From Stieleria varia (GTDB lineage: Bacteria > Planctomycetota > Planctomycetia > Pirellulales > Pirellulaceae): 64,000 nucleotides of DNA. A program made the translations under genes and the position numbers. The notes beneath the pieces are model-generated. The model was not told where the DNA came from. It ran no database searches and saw only the letters and a list, made by a program, of their open reading frames with translations. The stretch lies in NCBI RefSeq assembly GCF_038443385.1, contig NZ_CP151726.1:7688001-7752000 (forward strand), given 5' to 3'. Shown piece by piece: positions 54,725-63,109 of the stretch. Every line of letters starts with the position of its first letter. Positions within the stretch are counted from its first letter, which is position 1.

Positions 54725-54883
54725 CTAGTGCTGCGAAAGTTTCCTAACCCGACGCGTAAGCGAGGAATTTTTTCGTTATCCCTCGCTGACGCATCGGGTT
54801 GGGATGCAGGTTCAATAACGGACGTTATCCCTCGCTGACGCGTCGGGTTGGGATGCAGGTTCAATTCGTTCTCGCAGCACTAG
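54725..54883. repeat. CTAG-bounded element with internal duplication, 159 bp
   Basis: Ends CTAGTGCTGCGA and TCGCAGCACTAG are perfect 12-bp inverted repeats. Inside, a unit of about 39 bp (GTTATCCCTCGCTGACGC at its left) occurs twice directly at 54776 and 54824, and matches the hairpin inside 39506-39674. No coding sequence. Confidence 0.88.
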
Positions 54884-54942
54884 AATGACGCGATGGGGCC
54901 ATTCTATCGGCAATTGAACATTGGCAGACGTGAGAGGCAAAG

Positions 54943-54974
54943 AAAAACGGCCTCCGGGGCGCGCCGGAGGCCGC
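54943..54974 (-). terminator. Rho-independent terminator of the DUF1080 gene
   Basis: On the minus strand, CGGCCTCCGG and CCGGAGGCCG pair over a short CGCGCC loop, followed by TTTTTC. It lies 28 bp after the stop of the gene at 55002. Confidence 0.88.
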
Positions 54975-55001
54975 TCAGTGTTGATCAAAAGATCATTTCG
55001 A

Positions 55002-55742
55002 TCAGTGGATGTGCTTCAGACGAATGTCTTTGAACTCAGCCCACATCGGTTTGCCGGCGTGCAATTGCAACCCAAGGACGCCTTCGCTGAGCGATTTTTC
55101 GGGGTGTTCGTCGGTGAAATCCAGGACCAATCGACCGTTGAGATAGTGCTGAATGTGGTTTCCTTTGGCGATGATGACGACATCGTTCCACTCGTCCACC
55201 TTCATCAACTCCTTGAATTCCGCAGCGGTGATCAACGGTTCGCCGAGGACCTTCTTGCCCTCTGCCGTCCAGACGGCTTTTTCCCCGACCAAGCAGATCC
55301 GACCGCGGGTGCCTTTTTCGTCATAGATGAAACTCGGCACGTTCGGGAAATTTTCTTCATTGCGGATTTCGTGCTGGTAACCCTTCAGGACCCATTTGTT
55401 GGATGCTTGTTTGCCGCTGCTAACACGTTGGCTGCGGTACTGGATGCCGGAGTTGTTGTCTGCGGTGCAGCGGAAGGACGCACGGAACTCAAAATCTTTG
55501 ACGGGTTCTTTCCAGATGATGAACGTGTTGCCTTTGGCTGGGTTTTCGGGTGTCGTTTCGCCGTGGATCACGCCGTCTTTCACGGACCACAGCGTGGTGT
55601 CACCGTCCCAGCCGTCCAAACTCGTTCCATCAAAGATACGAACCATGTCAGTGGGCTGAGCGGGTGCCGTCACGGCGGGGCTGTCAGCGAGGACTGGTAC
55701 AGCAAACAGACACGCGATGGTCAATACAGTGCTACGAAGCAT
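55002..55742 (-). CDS. DUF1080 secreted protein (3-keto-disaccharide hydrolase family)
   Basis: 246 residues with a signal peptide (MLRSTVLTIACLFAVPVLAD). The rest is a concanavalin-like DUF1080 domain: IFDGTSLDGWDGDTTLWSVK, DGVIHGETTPENPAKGNTF, ASFRCTADNNSGIQYRSQR, VGEKAVWTAEGK, and closing AGKPMWAEFKDIRLKHIH. This family binds or cleaves sugar derivatives and is very common in planctomycetes. A terminator directly follows it. It lies back-to-back with the L-fuconate dehydratase gene. Confidence 0.9.
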   Translation of the reverse strand: MLRSTVLTIACLFAVPVLADSPAVTAPAQPTDMVRIFDGTSLDGWDGDTTLWSVKDGVIHGETTPENPAKGNTFIIWKEPVKDFEFRASFRCTADNNSGIQYRSQRVSSGKQASNKWVLKGYQHEIRNEENFPNVPSFIYDEKGTRGRICLVGEKAVWTAEGKKVLGEPLITAAEFKELMKVDEWNDVVIIAKGNHIQHYLNGRLVLDFTDEHPEKSLSEGVLGLQLHAGKPMWAEFKDIRLKHIH

Positions 55743-55963
55743 TAAAGTCTCCAGGAAGGTTTAGGCGTGAGGGGTCGAATGATCCGACCACGTCGTGTGT
55801 TGGGGAATGAAAATGATACCCATCCGAGGTGCCGGGGATGGGCGTCGATTCGATGACGTTATGATAATCCATCCTCCAGCCGAGCGAACGCGTCGTTGCC
55901 CAACTCGCAAATTTTACTCGGGCGTGGTTCTTTTGCCTTCAAACCCTGCTTTTTGCCTCGTCG

Positions 55964-57274
55964 ATGCCCCTGATCACCCACCTGTCCGTCCGCGACATCC
56001 GATTTCCGACGTCGGACGGCTTGCATGGCTCGGATGCCATCCACGCCGATCCCGACTACTCCTGTGCCTACGTGACCTTGCACACCGATGTCCCGGGATT
56101 ATCCGGCGACGGGATCACGTTCACGCTCGGCCGCGGTACCCAACTTTGCGTGGCGGTGATCGAGCAGCTGCAGAGCTTCGTCGTCGGTCGGAGCCTGGAG
56201 TCGATCACCGGTGACTTTGCAAACTGGTGGCGAGCGGCATGCAACGAGAGCCAACTGAGATGGCTTGGTCCAGAACGCGGTTTGATTCACATGTCCTTTG
56301 CCGCAATCGTCAATGCGGTCTGGGACTTGTACGCCAAGAGTGAAGGCAAACCACTTTGGAAACTGCTCAGCGACATGACGCCTGATCAATTGGTGAGCGT
56401 CGTCGATTTCAGACACATCAGTGATGTACTGACGCCGGACGAAGCGATCGAATTGTTGAAACAGCACGAGCAAACCAAGGCTGTTCGTGAAGCCGAACTA
56501 TTGAGCACGGGCTTGCCAGCGTACACCACCAGCGCAGGCTGGATCGGATACAGCGACGATTACCGACGCGAGCTATGCCAGAAGTATCTGGATCTCGGCT
56601 TCCGGCACTTCAAACTCAAGGTCGGAGCAAACTTGGCCGACGACATGCACCGCGCCACCATCTTGCGTGAAGAAATCGGCGATGAATGCGCACTGATGAT
56701 GGACGCCAACCAAGTCTGGGACGTCGGCACCGCCATCGATTGCATGAAAGAACTGGCCGCGTTTCAGCCCCTGTGGATCGAAGAACCCACATCGCCCGAC
56801 GATGTCTTGGGGCACGCCAAGATCGCGAGAGCCATCGCGCCGATCGGTGTGGCCACCGGAGAAGCCATCAGTAATCGCGTGATGTTCAAGCAGTTTTTGG
56901 AATCGGGCGCGATGCAGTTCTGCCAAATCGATTCTTGTCGCGTTGGTGGCGTCAATGAACTGATCGCGATCATGTTGATGGCGACAAAGTTCAACGTTCC
57001 CGTTTGCCCACACGCCGGCGGCGTAGGGTTGTGCAATTACATTCAACACCTTTCCGCATTCAACTACATCGCCATCTCACCCAGTTTGGACAAGGTCGTA
57101 CTGGAATATAGCGATCACCTGCACGAACATTTTGTCGATCGCCTGAATATCCAAGACGCACGCTACCGACTGCCGACGATGCCCGGATACAGCATCACGA
57201 TGCACGACCAATCTCTCGCTGAGCATGAGTTCCCCCAGGGCAGCGTTTGGCGGTCTCGAAAAAAAGGCGTTTGA
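55964..57274 (+). CDS. L-fuconate dehydratase, enolase superfamily
   Basis: 436 residues, the usual length. The N-terminus VRDIRFPTSDGLHGSDAIH and the barrel catalytic set fit the mandelate-racemase/fuconate-dehydratase type: Lys217-x-Lys219 (FKLKVG), metal ligands Asp247 (MMDANQVW), Glu273 (WIEEPTSPDD) and Glu300 (ATGEAISNR), and His350 (CPHAGGVGL). The enzyme removes water from L-fuconate to give 2-keto-3-deoxy-L-fuconate in L-fucose breakdown, consistent with the sulfatases elsewhere in the window if the sugar comes from sulfated fucan. No fucose dehydrogenase, lactonase or aldolase gene adjoins it. Confidence 0.9.
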   Translation: MPLITHLSVRDIRFPTSDGLHGSDAIHADPDYSCAYVTLHTDVPGLSGDGITFTLGRGTQLCVAVIEQLQSFVVGRSLESITGDFANWWRAACNESQLRWLGPERGLIHMSFAAIVNAVWDLYAKSEGKPLWKLLSDMTPDQLVSVVDFRHISDVLTPDEAIELLKQHEQTKAVREAELLSTGLPAYTTSAGWIGYSDDYRRELCQKYLDLGFRHFKLKVGANLADDMHRATILREEIGDECALMMDANQVWDVGTAIDCMKELAAFQPLWIEEPTSPDDVLGHAKIARAIAPIGVATGEAISNRVMFKQFLESGAMQFCQIDSCRVGGVNELIAIMLMATKFNVPVCPHAGGVGLCNYIQHLSAFNYIAISPSLDKVVLEYSDHLHEHFVDRLNIQDARYRLPTMPGYSITMHDQSLAEHEFPQGSVWRSRKKGV

Positions 57275-57431
57275 TTGCTCAATCGCGACGCCGACGGAGC
57301 ACACCCTGGTCCGTGAAAAATGCTTTTTTTGAGCACCGTCTATATCGCTGGCGTGATACCGGATTGCGCCAAGTGCGTTATCCTTTGCCAATCGCACCCC
57401 GTCACGCCCTTGGATTTCATCGGAGACCACC

Positions 57432-58373
57432 ATGCCTGCTTTTCACGTTGAACGCAGTGTGTTGATCGATGCTACGCCTGAAAAGGTGTTTGAAACCGTC
57501 AGCGATTATGCAACTTGGACCGCATGGTCTCCTTGGCTGCCGGCCGACCGCGATGCCAAAGTCACCGTGAGCGAAGATTCCAACTCTGTCGGATCTCGCT
57601 ACCACTGGGCTGGCCCCGTCGTCGGCGAAGGCGAGATGCGGCATTTGACACTCAAGAGTCCTCAACGCATCGAAGACGAACTGAACTTTCTCAAGCCGCA
57701 CCGCTCAAAATCCAAGGTGACCTTTGAGATTGTCCCGTCGGGCCAGCAAACCAAGGTGACGTGGCACATGGACGGCAAACTGCCGTGGTTCATGTTTTGG
57801 ATGACCGGAATGATGAAAACCTTCATCGGCATGGACTTCCAACGTGGTCTCAAAATGCTGAAGGAGTTGATCGAAACGGGAACGGTTCTTTCGAACACCG
57901 AGGTCGACAAGATCGTTGAGATGGGCGAGGGCGTGACGAAGGGAGACCTGCTGATCGGCATCCGCGAGAAATGCTCGCTTGACGAGGTTGGTGCCAAGAT
58001 GCAGGCGATCTTGCCGCGGGTGCAGCAAGGCCTCGCGGCCGCGGGGGTCGCAACGGATGGCGATGTCGTCAGTGTTTACCATCCGGTAGACATCAAGTGC
58101 GGAGACGTTGATTTCACGACCGGTTGGACGGTGCCTCATGGAACCGTAACGCCCAGCGGATTGACTTCGCTGCAGTTGTCGGACGGCGAAGCCTTTCATG
58201 TGCGACACACGGGGAGCTACGAAAATCTTGGCAATGCGTGGAGTGCTGCCTATCAGTACGCGAGGGCGAAAAAAATCAAACTGGCCAAGCGTGCCGCATT
58301 CGAGGTTTACCGAAATGATCCCGCTCAGACGCCGTGCGCCGAGTTGGTCACGGACATTTACTTACCCGTTTGA
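57432..58373 (+). CDS. SRPBCC-GyrI-like fusion protein
   Basis: 313 residues in two parts. The first 145 residues are a SRPBCC/polyketide-cyclase-like domain (FHVERSVLIDATPEKVFE, SDYATWTAWSPWLPA, GEGEMRHLTLKSPQRIEDEL), which forms a ligand cavity. The second, about 160-313, is a GyrI-like/AraC-effector domain (PRVQQGLAAAGVATDGDVVS, VYRNDPAQTPCAELVTDIYL). Fusions of both are known as small-molecule-binding proteins; no DNA-binding domain is present here. Ligand unknown. It stands 157 bp after the fuconate dehydratase gene on the same strand. Confidence 0.82.
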   Translation: MPAFHVERSVLIDATPEKVFETVSDYATWTAWSPWLPADRDAKVTVSEDSNSVGSRYHWAGPVVGEGEMRHLTLKSPQRIEDELNFLKPHRSKSKVTFEIVPSGQQTKVTWHMDGKLPWFMFWMTGMMKTFIGMDFQRGLKMLKELIETGTVLSNTEVDKIVEMGEGVTKGDLLIGIREKCSLDEVGAKMQAILPRVQQGLAAAGVATDGDVVSVYHPVDIKCGDVDFTTGWTVPHGTVTPSGLTSLQLSDGEAFHVRHTGSYENLGNAWSAAYQYARAKKIKLAKRAAFEVYRNDPAQTPCAELVTDIYLPV

Positions 58374-58414
58374 TAAGCGCGCTGCGGTTGTCGAAAGTAG
58401 GTCCGTTGTGGAGG

Positions 58415-58437
58415 GGAATTCTGGCGAATCCCAGTAC
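58415..58437. repeat. Dispersed repeat (GGAATTCTGGCGAATCCC family)
   Basis: GGAATTCTGGCGAATCCCAG followed by TAC. It is nearly identical to 43995-44017 and lies in the gap between two convergent genes. Confidence 0.75.
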
Positions 58438-58497
58438 GGTGTCCGCTGGGGCAACGTTGCTTGAGTGTTTTCTGAATCAAGGAAGGCCAGAGGGACG

Positions 58498-58899
58498 CTA
58501 TTTCTTGTCGACACGTTTTCGCAGCCAGTTTTGCATGGAGCGTTTTGCCGAACTCTGTGGTGCGTCGGAGGCTTGGTCGCTTCGTTTCGTGGCGATCTTG
58601 TTTTCGGTCAACACTTCATGTGCCTTGCGAATGTCTCTCAAGCATTTGGGGCAGGTGACCGGCGGTTCCTTGACTTCGGTCTCACACTGCGGGCAATAAT
58701 AATGAACCGTGGGCCGCTCAGCCGCCTCGAACAGGCCCCCGACCTTGCTGGCTTCAAACCACGCTGAGTCATCCTTGCGAACGAAGGAACCAGGAGTCAC
58801 TTCGCCGGAACGAACCATTGCCAACAACTCAGCAGGCCGCAACGGACCGACTTCGGTCTGGTAGTTCCCGTCCATTCGTTGCACAAACCAGCTTGTCAT
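58498..58899 (-). CDS. GYF-like domain plus zinc ribbon protein
   Basis: 133 residues. The N-terminal 60 residues fit GYF_2-type domains (WFVQRMDGNYQTEVGPLRPA, ELLAMVRSGEVTPGSFVRKD), which bind Pro-rich peptides. A zinc ribbon follows with CPQC and CPKC pairs (YYCPQCETEVKEPPVTCPKC). The basic tail (RSMQNWLRKRVDKK) ends it. It may be an adaptor; no enzyme activity is expected. It is transcribed away from nrdR. Confidence 0.8.
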   Translation of the reverse strand: MTSWFVQRMDGNYQTEVGPLRPAELLAMVRSGEVTPGSFVRKDDSAWFEASKVGGLFEAAERPTVHYYCPQCETEVKEPPVTCPKCLRDIRKAHEVLTENKIATKRSDQASDAPQSSAKRSMQNWLRKRVDKK

Positions 58900-58998
58900 G
58901 ACTGATCACCTCTCGTTCAATTCATCGACCCTCAGCAAGGACCACCAAAAACACTATACTCTATTTGACCCTCGCCGTTCTCCATTCCCAGCAAACAG

Positions 58999-59511
58999 AT
59001 GCGTTGCCCGTATTGCCACGTCGATAACGACCGCGTCCTGGACACCCGTGCCGCGGAAGGCGGTTACATGGTCCGACGAAAACGGATCTGTACTTCGTGC
59101 GATCGACGCTTCGCCACCCTGGAAAAGATCGAGCAATTGACCGTCCGCGTCGTCAAAAGGGGGGAGATTCGCGAGCCACTGGATCGGGAAAAGATTCGCC
59201 GCGGCATTGAACGGGCGTGCAGCAAACGGTCCATCACCAGCGAAGTGATCGAGAACGTCGTCCAAGCGATCGAGACGGAAATCTACACCAACTACGACAC
59301 CGAAGTCTCGGCCGCGGAAGTCGGCGACATCGTGATGCGGCATCTGGCCGAGTTGGACGAAGTCGCCTATATCCGATTTGCTAGCGTTTACCGCGATTTT
59401 GACAACGCCCAGGATTTTGTCCAAGCGATCTACGCGATCATGAGACGGCCACAACCGGTCGATGAACGGGCGGCAGCGGACGACAGGGACCCCGAAAACA
59501 CTCCGAATTGA
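58999..59511 (+). CDS. nrdR: Transcriptional repressor NrdR
   Basis: 170 residues. The opening MRCPYCHVDNDRVLDTRAAE and RRKRICTSCDRRFATLEKIE give the NrdR zinc ribbon (Cys3, 6, 31, 34), and the ATP-cone follows (VVKRGEIREPLDREKIRRGI, EIYTNYDTEVSAAEVGDIVM). NrdR senses nucleotides and represses ribonucleotide reductase genes by binding NrdR boxes. No ribonucleotide reductase gene is adjacent, as is often the case. Confidence 0.95.
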   Translation: MRCPYCHVDNDRVLDTRAAEGGYMVRRKRICTSCDRRFATLEKIEQLTVRVVKRGEIREPLDREKIRRGIERACSKRSITSEVIENVVQAIETEIYTNYDTEVSAAEVGDIVMRHLAELDEVAYIRFASVYRDFDNAQDFVQAIYAIMRRPQPVDERAAADDRDPENTPN

Positions 59512-59663
59512 TCGCCCGGGATGGGCGTTCTGCCGACGTTGCGTTTTCACCGGGCAGGAATGCCATTGCTCCGGAAACTCTTGTGACGCTACAAGCGGAA
59601 TTGTACCCGGCGGGACGGCGATCAAGTCCGTTCCGCACCCCATCACACCGTCGTCTGGATGGA

Positions 59664-60368
59664 ATGAACCTCATGTCTGTCATGACCCCACGCCAATGCT
59701 TTGTCGCTTTGGCTGCCCTTTCTTGTTTCGTGTTTGCGTCGCATGCCAAAGCTCAAAACAACACCCAGCGCGGCGCGACCTTCGGTGGACTCGCCGGCGC
59801 GGTCGCCGGAGGATTGATCGGCGATCACAACGACAAAGCGGGCGCGGGAGCAGGCATCGGTGCCGTCGTCGGCGCCGTCGCCGGCGGACTGCTGGGCAAC
59901 GCGGCCGACAAAGATGCCCAGTTGGCACGGCAGCAACAGTACTACCAGCAACAACAGCACATGGCATATCAACAGCAACAGCAAGCCGTCCAAATGCAGT
60001 CCGCTGTCACGCTGCAAGACGTCATCTCGATGAGCCGTAGCGGACTGAGCGATCAAGTGATCACGAATCAAATCCGCCAGCGTGGTTACATCGGCACGAT
60101 TGCCGTCAGCGACATCATCGCGCTGCACCAGCAAGGCGTCAGCGAAAACGTGATCACGTCGATTCAAACCATCGCCAACAATCCTCAAATCGTCGCGAGA
60201 CCTCCGCAGTACTCGCCACAAACACATGTGATTCAACGAGAGATTGTGCAACCGGCACCGGTGATCATCCACGAGCCGATCATCGTTCACGAACGTGTGT
60301 ACCCATCGTACCCGCGTCCCAGTTATCACCGCGGCCCGTCGCGATCGCACATCCACATGCGGTTCTAG
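59664..60368 (+). CDS. Glycine-zipper outer-envelope protein
   Basis: 234 residues from ATG 59664 (GGATGGA precedes it). After a signal peptide (VALAALSCFVFASHAKAQ) come Gly-rich zipper helices: GLAGAVAGGLIGDHND and GIGAVVGAVAGGLLGNAAD. A Gln/Tyr-rich linker (QQQYYQQQQHMAYQQQQQ) leads to a helical region with two repeated segments (LQDVISMSRSGLSDQVITNQ and VSDIIALHQQGVSENVITSI). The tail is Pro/His/Tyr-rich. Such proteins insert in or bind the envelope. Its TAG stop codon lies within the CTAG at the left end of a MITE-like element. Confidence 0.82.
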   Translation: MNLMSVMTPRQCFVALAALSCFVFASHAKAQNNTQRGATFGGLAGAVAGGLIGDHNDKAGAGAGIGAVVGAVAGGLLGNAADKDAQLARQQQYYQQQQHMAYQQQQQAVQMQSAVTLQDVISMSRSGLSDQVITNQIRQRGYIGTIAVSDIIALHQQGVSENVITSIQTIANNPQIVARPPQYSPQTHVIQREIVQPAPVIIHEPIIVHERVYPSYPRPSYHRGPSRSHIHMRF

Positions 60369-60497
60369 TGCATCGTCCAGTCTTAGAACGTGGGTTCGGT
60401 AGATGAGCCGTTTTGGCGTTAGCCACGGTTTTCGTGACACAACCGTGGCTATCGCCAAAACGGCTAAACCCAAAATCAAGACCGGACGATGCACTAG
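60365..60497. repeat. CTAG-bounded MITE-like element, copy B
   Basis: 133 bp, 131 of 133 positions identical to copy A at 23498-23630 (differences near 60452 and 60468). It begins CTAG inside the stop of the preceding gene and ends GATGCACTAG. No coding sequence. Confidence 0.88.
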
Positions 60498-60500
60498 AGT

Positions 60501-60528
60501 GTATGTCAGCCTTTCCAGGCTGACATAC
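60501..60528. repeat. 28-bp hairpin repeat
   Basis: GTATGTCAGCCT and AGGCTGACATAC flank TTCC. Same family as 21426. A diverged third copy is at 60669-60696. Confidence 0.65.
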
Positions 60529-60550
60529 GCAGTGCTGCACGTCCTTGCCC

Positions 60551-60604
60551 CGTAGACGCCATTGAACCCGTAGACGCCATTGAACCCGTAGACGCCATTG
60601 AACC
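60551..60604. repeat. 18-bp tandem repeat, three units
   Basis: CGTAGACGCCATTGAACC repeats three times perfectly (60551-60568, 60569-60586, 60587-60604). It lies between two genes and encodes nothing certain. Confidence 0.85.
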
Positions 60605-60668
60605 TGTGGGGCAATCCGGTTGGTGGCGTCACCTACGCCTTCGGCTGCGGGTCAAACAAAATGATGCA

Positions 60669-60696
60669 TGTGTCAGTCTAGAAAGGCTGACGTACA
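60669..60696. repeat. Diverged 28-bp hairpin repeat
   Basis: TGTGTCAGTCTAGAAAGGCTGACGTACA resembles the 60501 hairpin with several changes; it closes the gene-free 60369-60712 stretch. Confidence 0.5.
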
Positions 60697-60712
60697 AGAC
60701 ACCCAGCGTGCG

Positions 60713-61816
60713 TCAGACTTCGGCGACGTTGACGTAGACCTTCAAGGCTTCTTTGTCTTCGACCAGCAGACGCATCATTTCCTTGTAGTTTTCCAGCCCA
60801 TCCACCGGATTGGTCAGGATCTTTTCCAAGACGCCTGGGTACATCATTTCGCCCAGTGCCAAGTCGCGGATGCCCATTTCAAAGTGATCGCGGTTTGCGT
60901 TGACGCTGCCCAACAGCAGCTTGTTTCCCAGCACCCAATGCAAGTTCACCGCGTCCGAGGGGACTTGGACCGAGCGGTCGCCACCGGTGATGCTGGTCCA
61001 GACGACGACGCCGTTGTGCCCGAGATGCTGCATCGCTTCAAACGCCAGCGAGCTGCTGCCGGTCGCGTCGACGATCAAGTCGGGCTTGCCGGACTTGGCA
61101 ACCAACTCGGCGATCGACGTTTCTCGCGTGCTGACGTAGGTGGCTTCGAAACCCGACACGATCTCGCTCTTCAGATTGGGAGCCGCACCGCGTGCCAACG
61201 TGTAGACTTCGATTCCTTTGAGTCGCAGGATCAGCGTGGTCAGCAAGCCGATTTGGCCCGCGCCGAGAACAAACGCCAGCTTTGGTCGCCAGACCTTCAT
61301 TCGACGTTGTGCTTCGTAGGCTTGATGAACCGCCTTGGCTGCGCAGCTCATCGGCTCTTGCAGAACATGCAAGTGCTTCAGTCCTTCGGGCACACGCACG
61401 ATGTATTCTTCTTCATCCACGAACCGTTCGGTCAAGTAACCGTGGCGTAGGTTAATGCCTCGCTCGAAATACTCTTCTTCGCTGGTCATGTCGTTGGTGC
61501 CGATCAGGTCGTAAATCGACCCGCCGGGACGCCGCACGGTCGCGGTCACGTAGTCGCCCACTCTGACCCGACGGACGTTTTCACCAACCGCTTCCACGAT
61601 GCCGAAGGATTCGTGGCCGATCACCAAGTAGTCGTCGCCCTCGGGAGCGTTGCCATAGAGCGCGTCGTTGATCTCACGGTCCGTTGCGTCCACGCCGACC
61701 TTGAGGACGCGGACCAGGACACCCTTGCCGTCGGGCACTTGATCCACGCTCGGCTCGGGAATGTCTTCCAAGTGGACGCTGTTGGGGGTACCCGGAGTAA
61801 CCGCGACGGCTTTCAT
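60713..61816 (-). CDS. Glucose 1-dehydrogenase-like zinc alcohol dehydrogenase
   Basis: 367 residues from ATG 61816 (MKAVAVTPG); an upstream ATG at 61834 adds six. The medium-chain dehydrogenase fold is clear: catalytic zinc region GVDATDREI and [12 protein letters not shown], then [15 protein letters not shown], Rossmann [19 protein letters not shown], and [21 protein letters not shown] near the C-terminus. The Asp in place of Cys at the catalytic zinc and the overall pattern fit archaeal-type glucose dehydrogenases. The four Cys of the usual structural zinc lobe are absent (region around [16 protein letters not shown]). The substrate is probably glucose or a similar aldose; the cofactor choice is not certain. 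Confidence 0.82.
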   Translation of the reverse strand: MKAVAVTPGTPNSVHLEDIPEPSVDQVPDGKGVLVRVLKVGVDATDREINDALYGNAPEGDDYLVIGHESFGIVEAVGENVRRVRVGDYVTATVRRPGGSIYDLIGTNDMTSEEEYFERGINLRHGYLTERFVDEEEYIVRVPEGLKHLHVLQEPMSCAAKAVHQAYEAQRRMKVWRPKLAFVLGAGQIGLLTTLILRLKGIEVYTLARGAAPNLKSEIVSGFEATYVSTRETSIAELVAKSGKPDLIVDATGSSSLAFEAMQHLGHNGVVVWTSITGGDRSVQVPSDAVNLHWVLGNKLLLGSVNANRDHFEMGIRDLALGEMMYPGVLEKILTNPVDGLENYKEMMRLLVEDKEALKVYVNVAEV

Positions 61817-62200
61817 TGCAAAATCTCGGTGCAAACGATGGTGGGAATGGGGGCAGAGGGCACGAAAAAGGGTCCGAAATCAGAGCATCGAATCCTCAGG
61901 GCCAAAATCGTACCAGCCCCACCATTCACCGAAAGGGGAGCCAATCCAAAGCCGTTGGACTCACGTCGACCGCGGGTGCGGTGGTTGGGGCGGTGGAAGG
62001 GAAATGGCAGATCCTGACGCAACAGGCACGTTAAGGGAGGCGAAAGTGCCGTTGCGGGCTACGTTGCGTGAACCCTGAGGTTATTTTACGCATCGGCAGT
62101 TGTCAAAAATGGCTTCAGTCGCAACAGTAGTGGTATCGAGCAGCTCTCGGCAACGTTTTTCCTCACTGTTTTCACGCACTGTTTCCGCACATTGTCCCGC
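61817..62200. other. 384-bp gene-free stretch between divergent genes
   Basis: The promoters of the glucose-dehydrogenase-like gene and of the suf genes must lie here. I see no gene, no RNA and no clear operator for the SufR-like protein. Confidence 0.35.
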
Positions 62201-63031
62201 ATGTCACTATCAGATCAAGTCGCCTCACAAGCTTACCTCCGGTCGGTCGACCGCGAGTTGTTGCGTGCGTTGCGTCAGTGCATGCAGCCGTCCTGTGGAT
62301 GTGGACGAGAGCATGGGGTCGAGGATGCCCATGGGGACTCGGCGAGCATCGGTCAACTGACCGAGTGCTTGGGCGTGACCGCAACGGCCGTCCGACAACG
62401 GATCGAGCGTTTGTTACAGCAAGGATTGATTGATCGAGAGAAGGTGGTCGAAGGTCGCGGACGTCCGACGTTCCGCTATCGGCTGACGGTGGAGGGATAC
62501 CGACGCAGCGGCGCTGATCCGACGGAGTTGGCGGATGCCATGTGGCGTGAGATTTTGGCGCTGCCGGACGAAGTGGTCCGCCAGCAACTGATCGGTTCGA
62601 TCGCTCAGCGATTGGGTCGTCAGTTTGCGGCAAAGATCGACCCGAATGATTCCTTCAACCAACGCGTGGCAAAGCTTTCGACGCTGTTGGCTCAACGCCA
62701 AGTCCAACACCGGCTGACGATCAGGGAAAAGACGCCTGAGTACACGTCACCGACGAGCGGGGCGAACGCGAATGGCGAAAGTCTTCCCGGTGAAAACACC
62801 GTCGAGCTGCCGGTATTGGACATCGGTTCGTGTCCTTATCCATCACTCACGGATGCATCGGGAGATCGATCCATGTGTCGAATGGAGGAGGAGATCTTTT
62901 CCAGAGCACTCGGAACTCCAGTCGAGCTGAGTCGCTGCCGACTTGATGGCGATGATTGCTGTCAGTTTTCCGCAGTAGCCACGCGAGAAAATTTGCCACG
63001 TGAAAGCAAGCCTGCTGAAAAAACAAGTTGA
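62201..63031 (+). CDS. sufR: SufR-like iron-sulfur regulator
   Basis: 276 residues from ATG 62201; a TTG at 62192 is the alternative. A winged helix occupies about residues 40-110 (IGQLTECLGVTATAVRQRIE, RLLQQGLIDREKVVEGRGRP). The C-terminus carries a Cys cluster that can bind a 4Fe-4S centre: Cys in GSCPYPSL, SMCRMEEEIF, SRCRLDGDDCC. This is the SufR layout (N-terminal DNA-binding domain, C-terminal Fe-S sensor), and the gene is 78 bp before sufC. It probably represses the suf operon when clusters are sufficient. Confidence 0.88.
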   Translation: MSLSDQVASQAYLRSVDRELLRALRQCMQPSCGCGREHGVEDAHGDSASIGQLTECLGVTATAVRQRIERLLQQGLIDREKVVEGRGRPTFRYRLTVEGYRRSGADPTELADAMWREILALPDEVVRQQLIGSIAQRLGRQFAAKIDPNDSFNQRVAKLSTLLAQRQVQHRLTIREKTPEYTSPTSGANANGESLPGENTVELPVLDIGSCPYPSLTDASGDRSMCRMEEEIFSRALGTPVELSRCRLDGDDCCQFSAVATRENLPRESKPAEKTS

Positions 63032-63109
63032 CCCCGTGTCCTCAATCTCGAATCACTCACCTAACTCAAATCACTTCATAAACAATTTCCCTCTGAATCC
63101 TTTGCTTCT

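Noticed and set aside
58940-58965. A possible NrdR box (ACACTATACTCTATTT) before nrdR
   Set aside because: Only one half resembles the consensus and no second box is at the usual spacing.
31056-60604. Tandem repeats at 31056 and 60551 as a CRISPR array
   Set aside because: Units are contiguous with no spacers and there are no cas genes.
59643-60632. A 329-codon minus-strand frame
   Set aside because: Antisense to the glycine-zipper gene and to element copy B; translation shows only repeat-derived segments.
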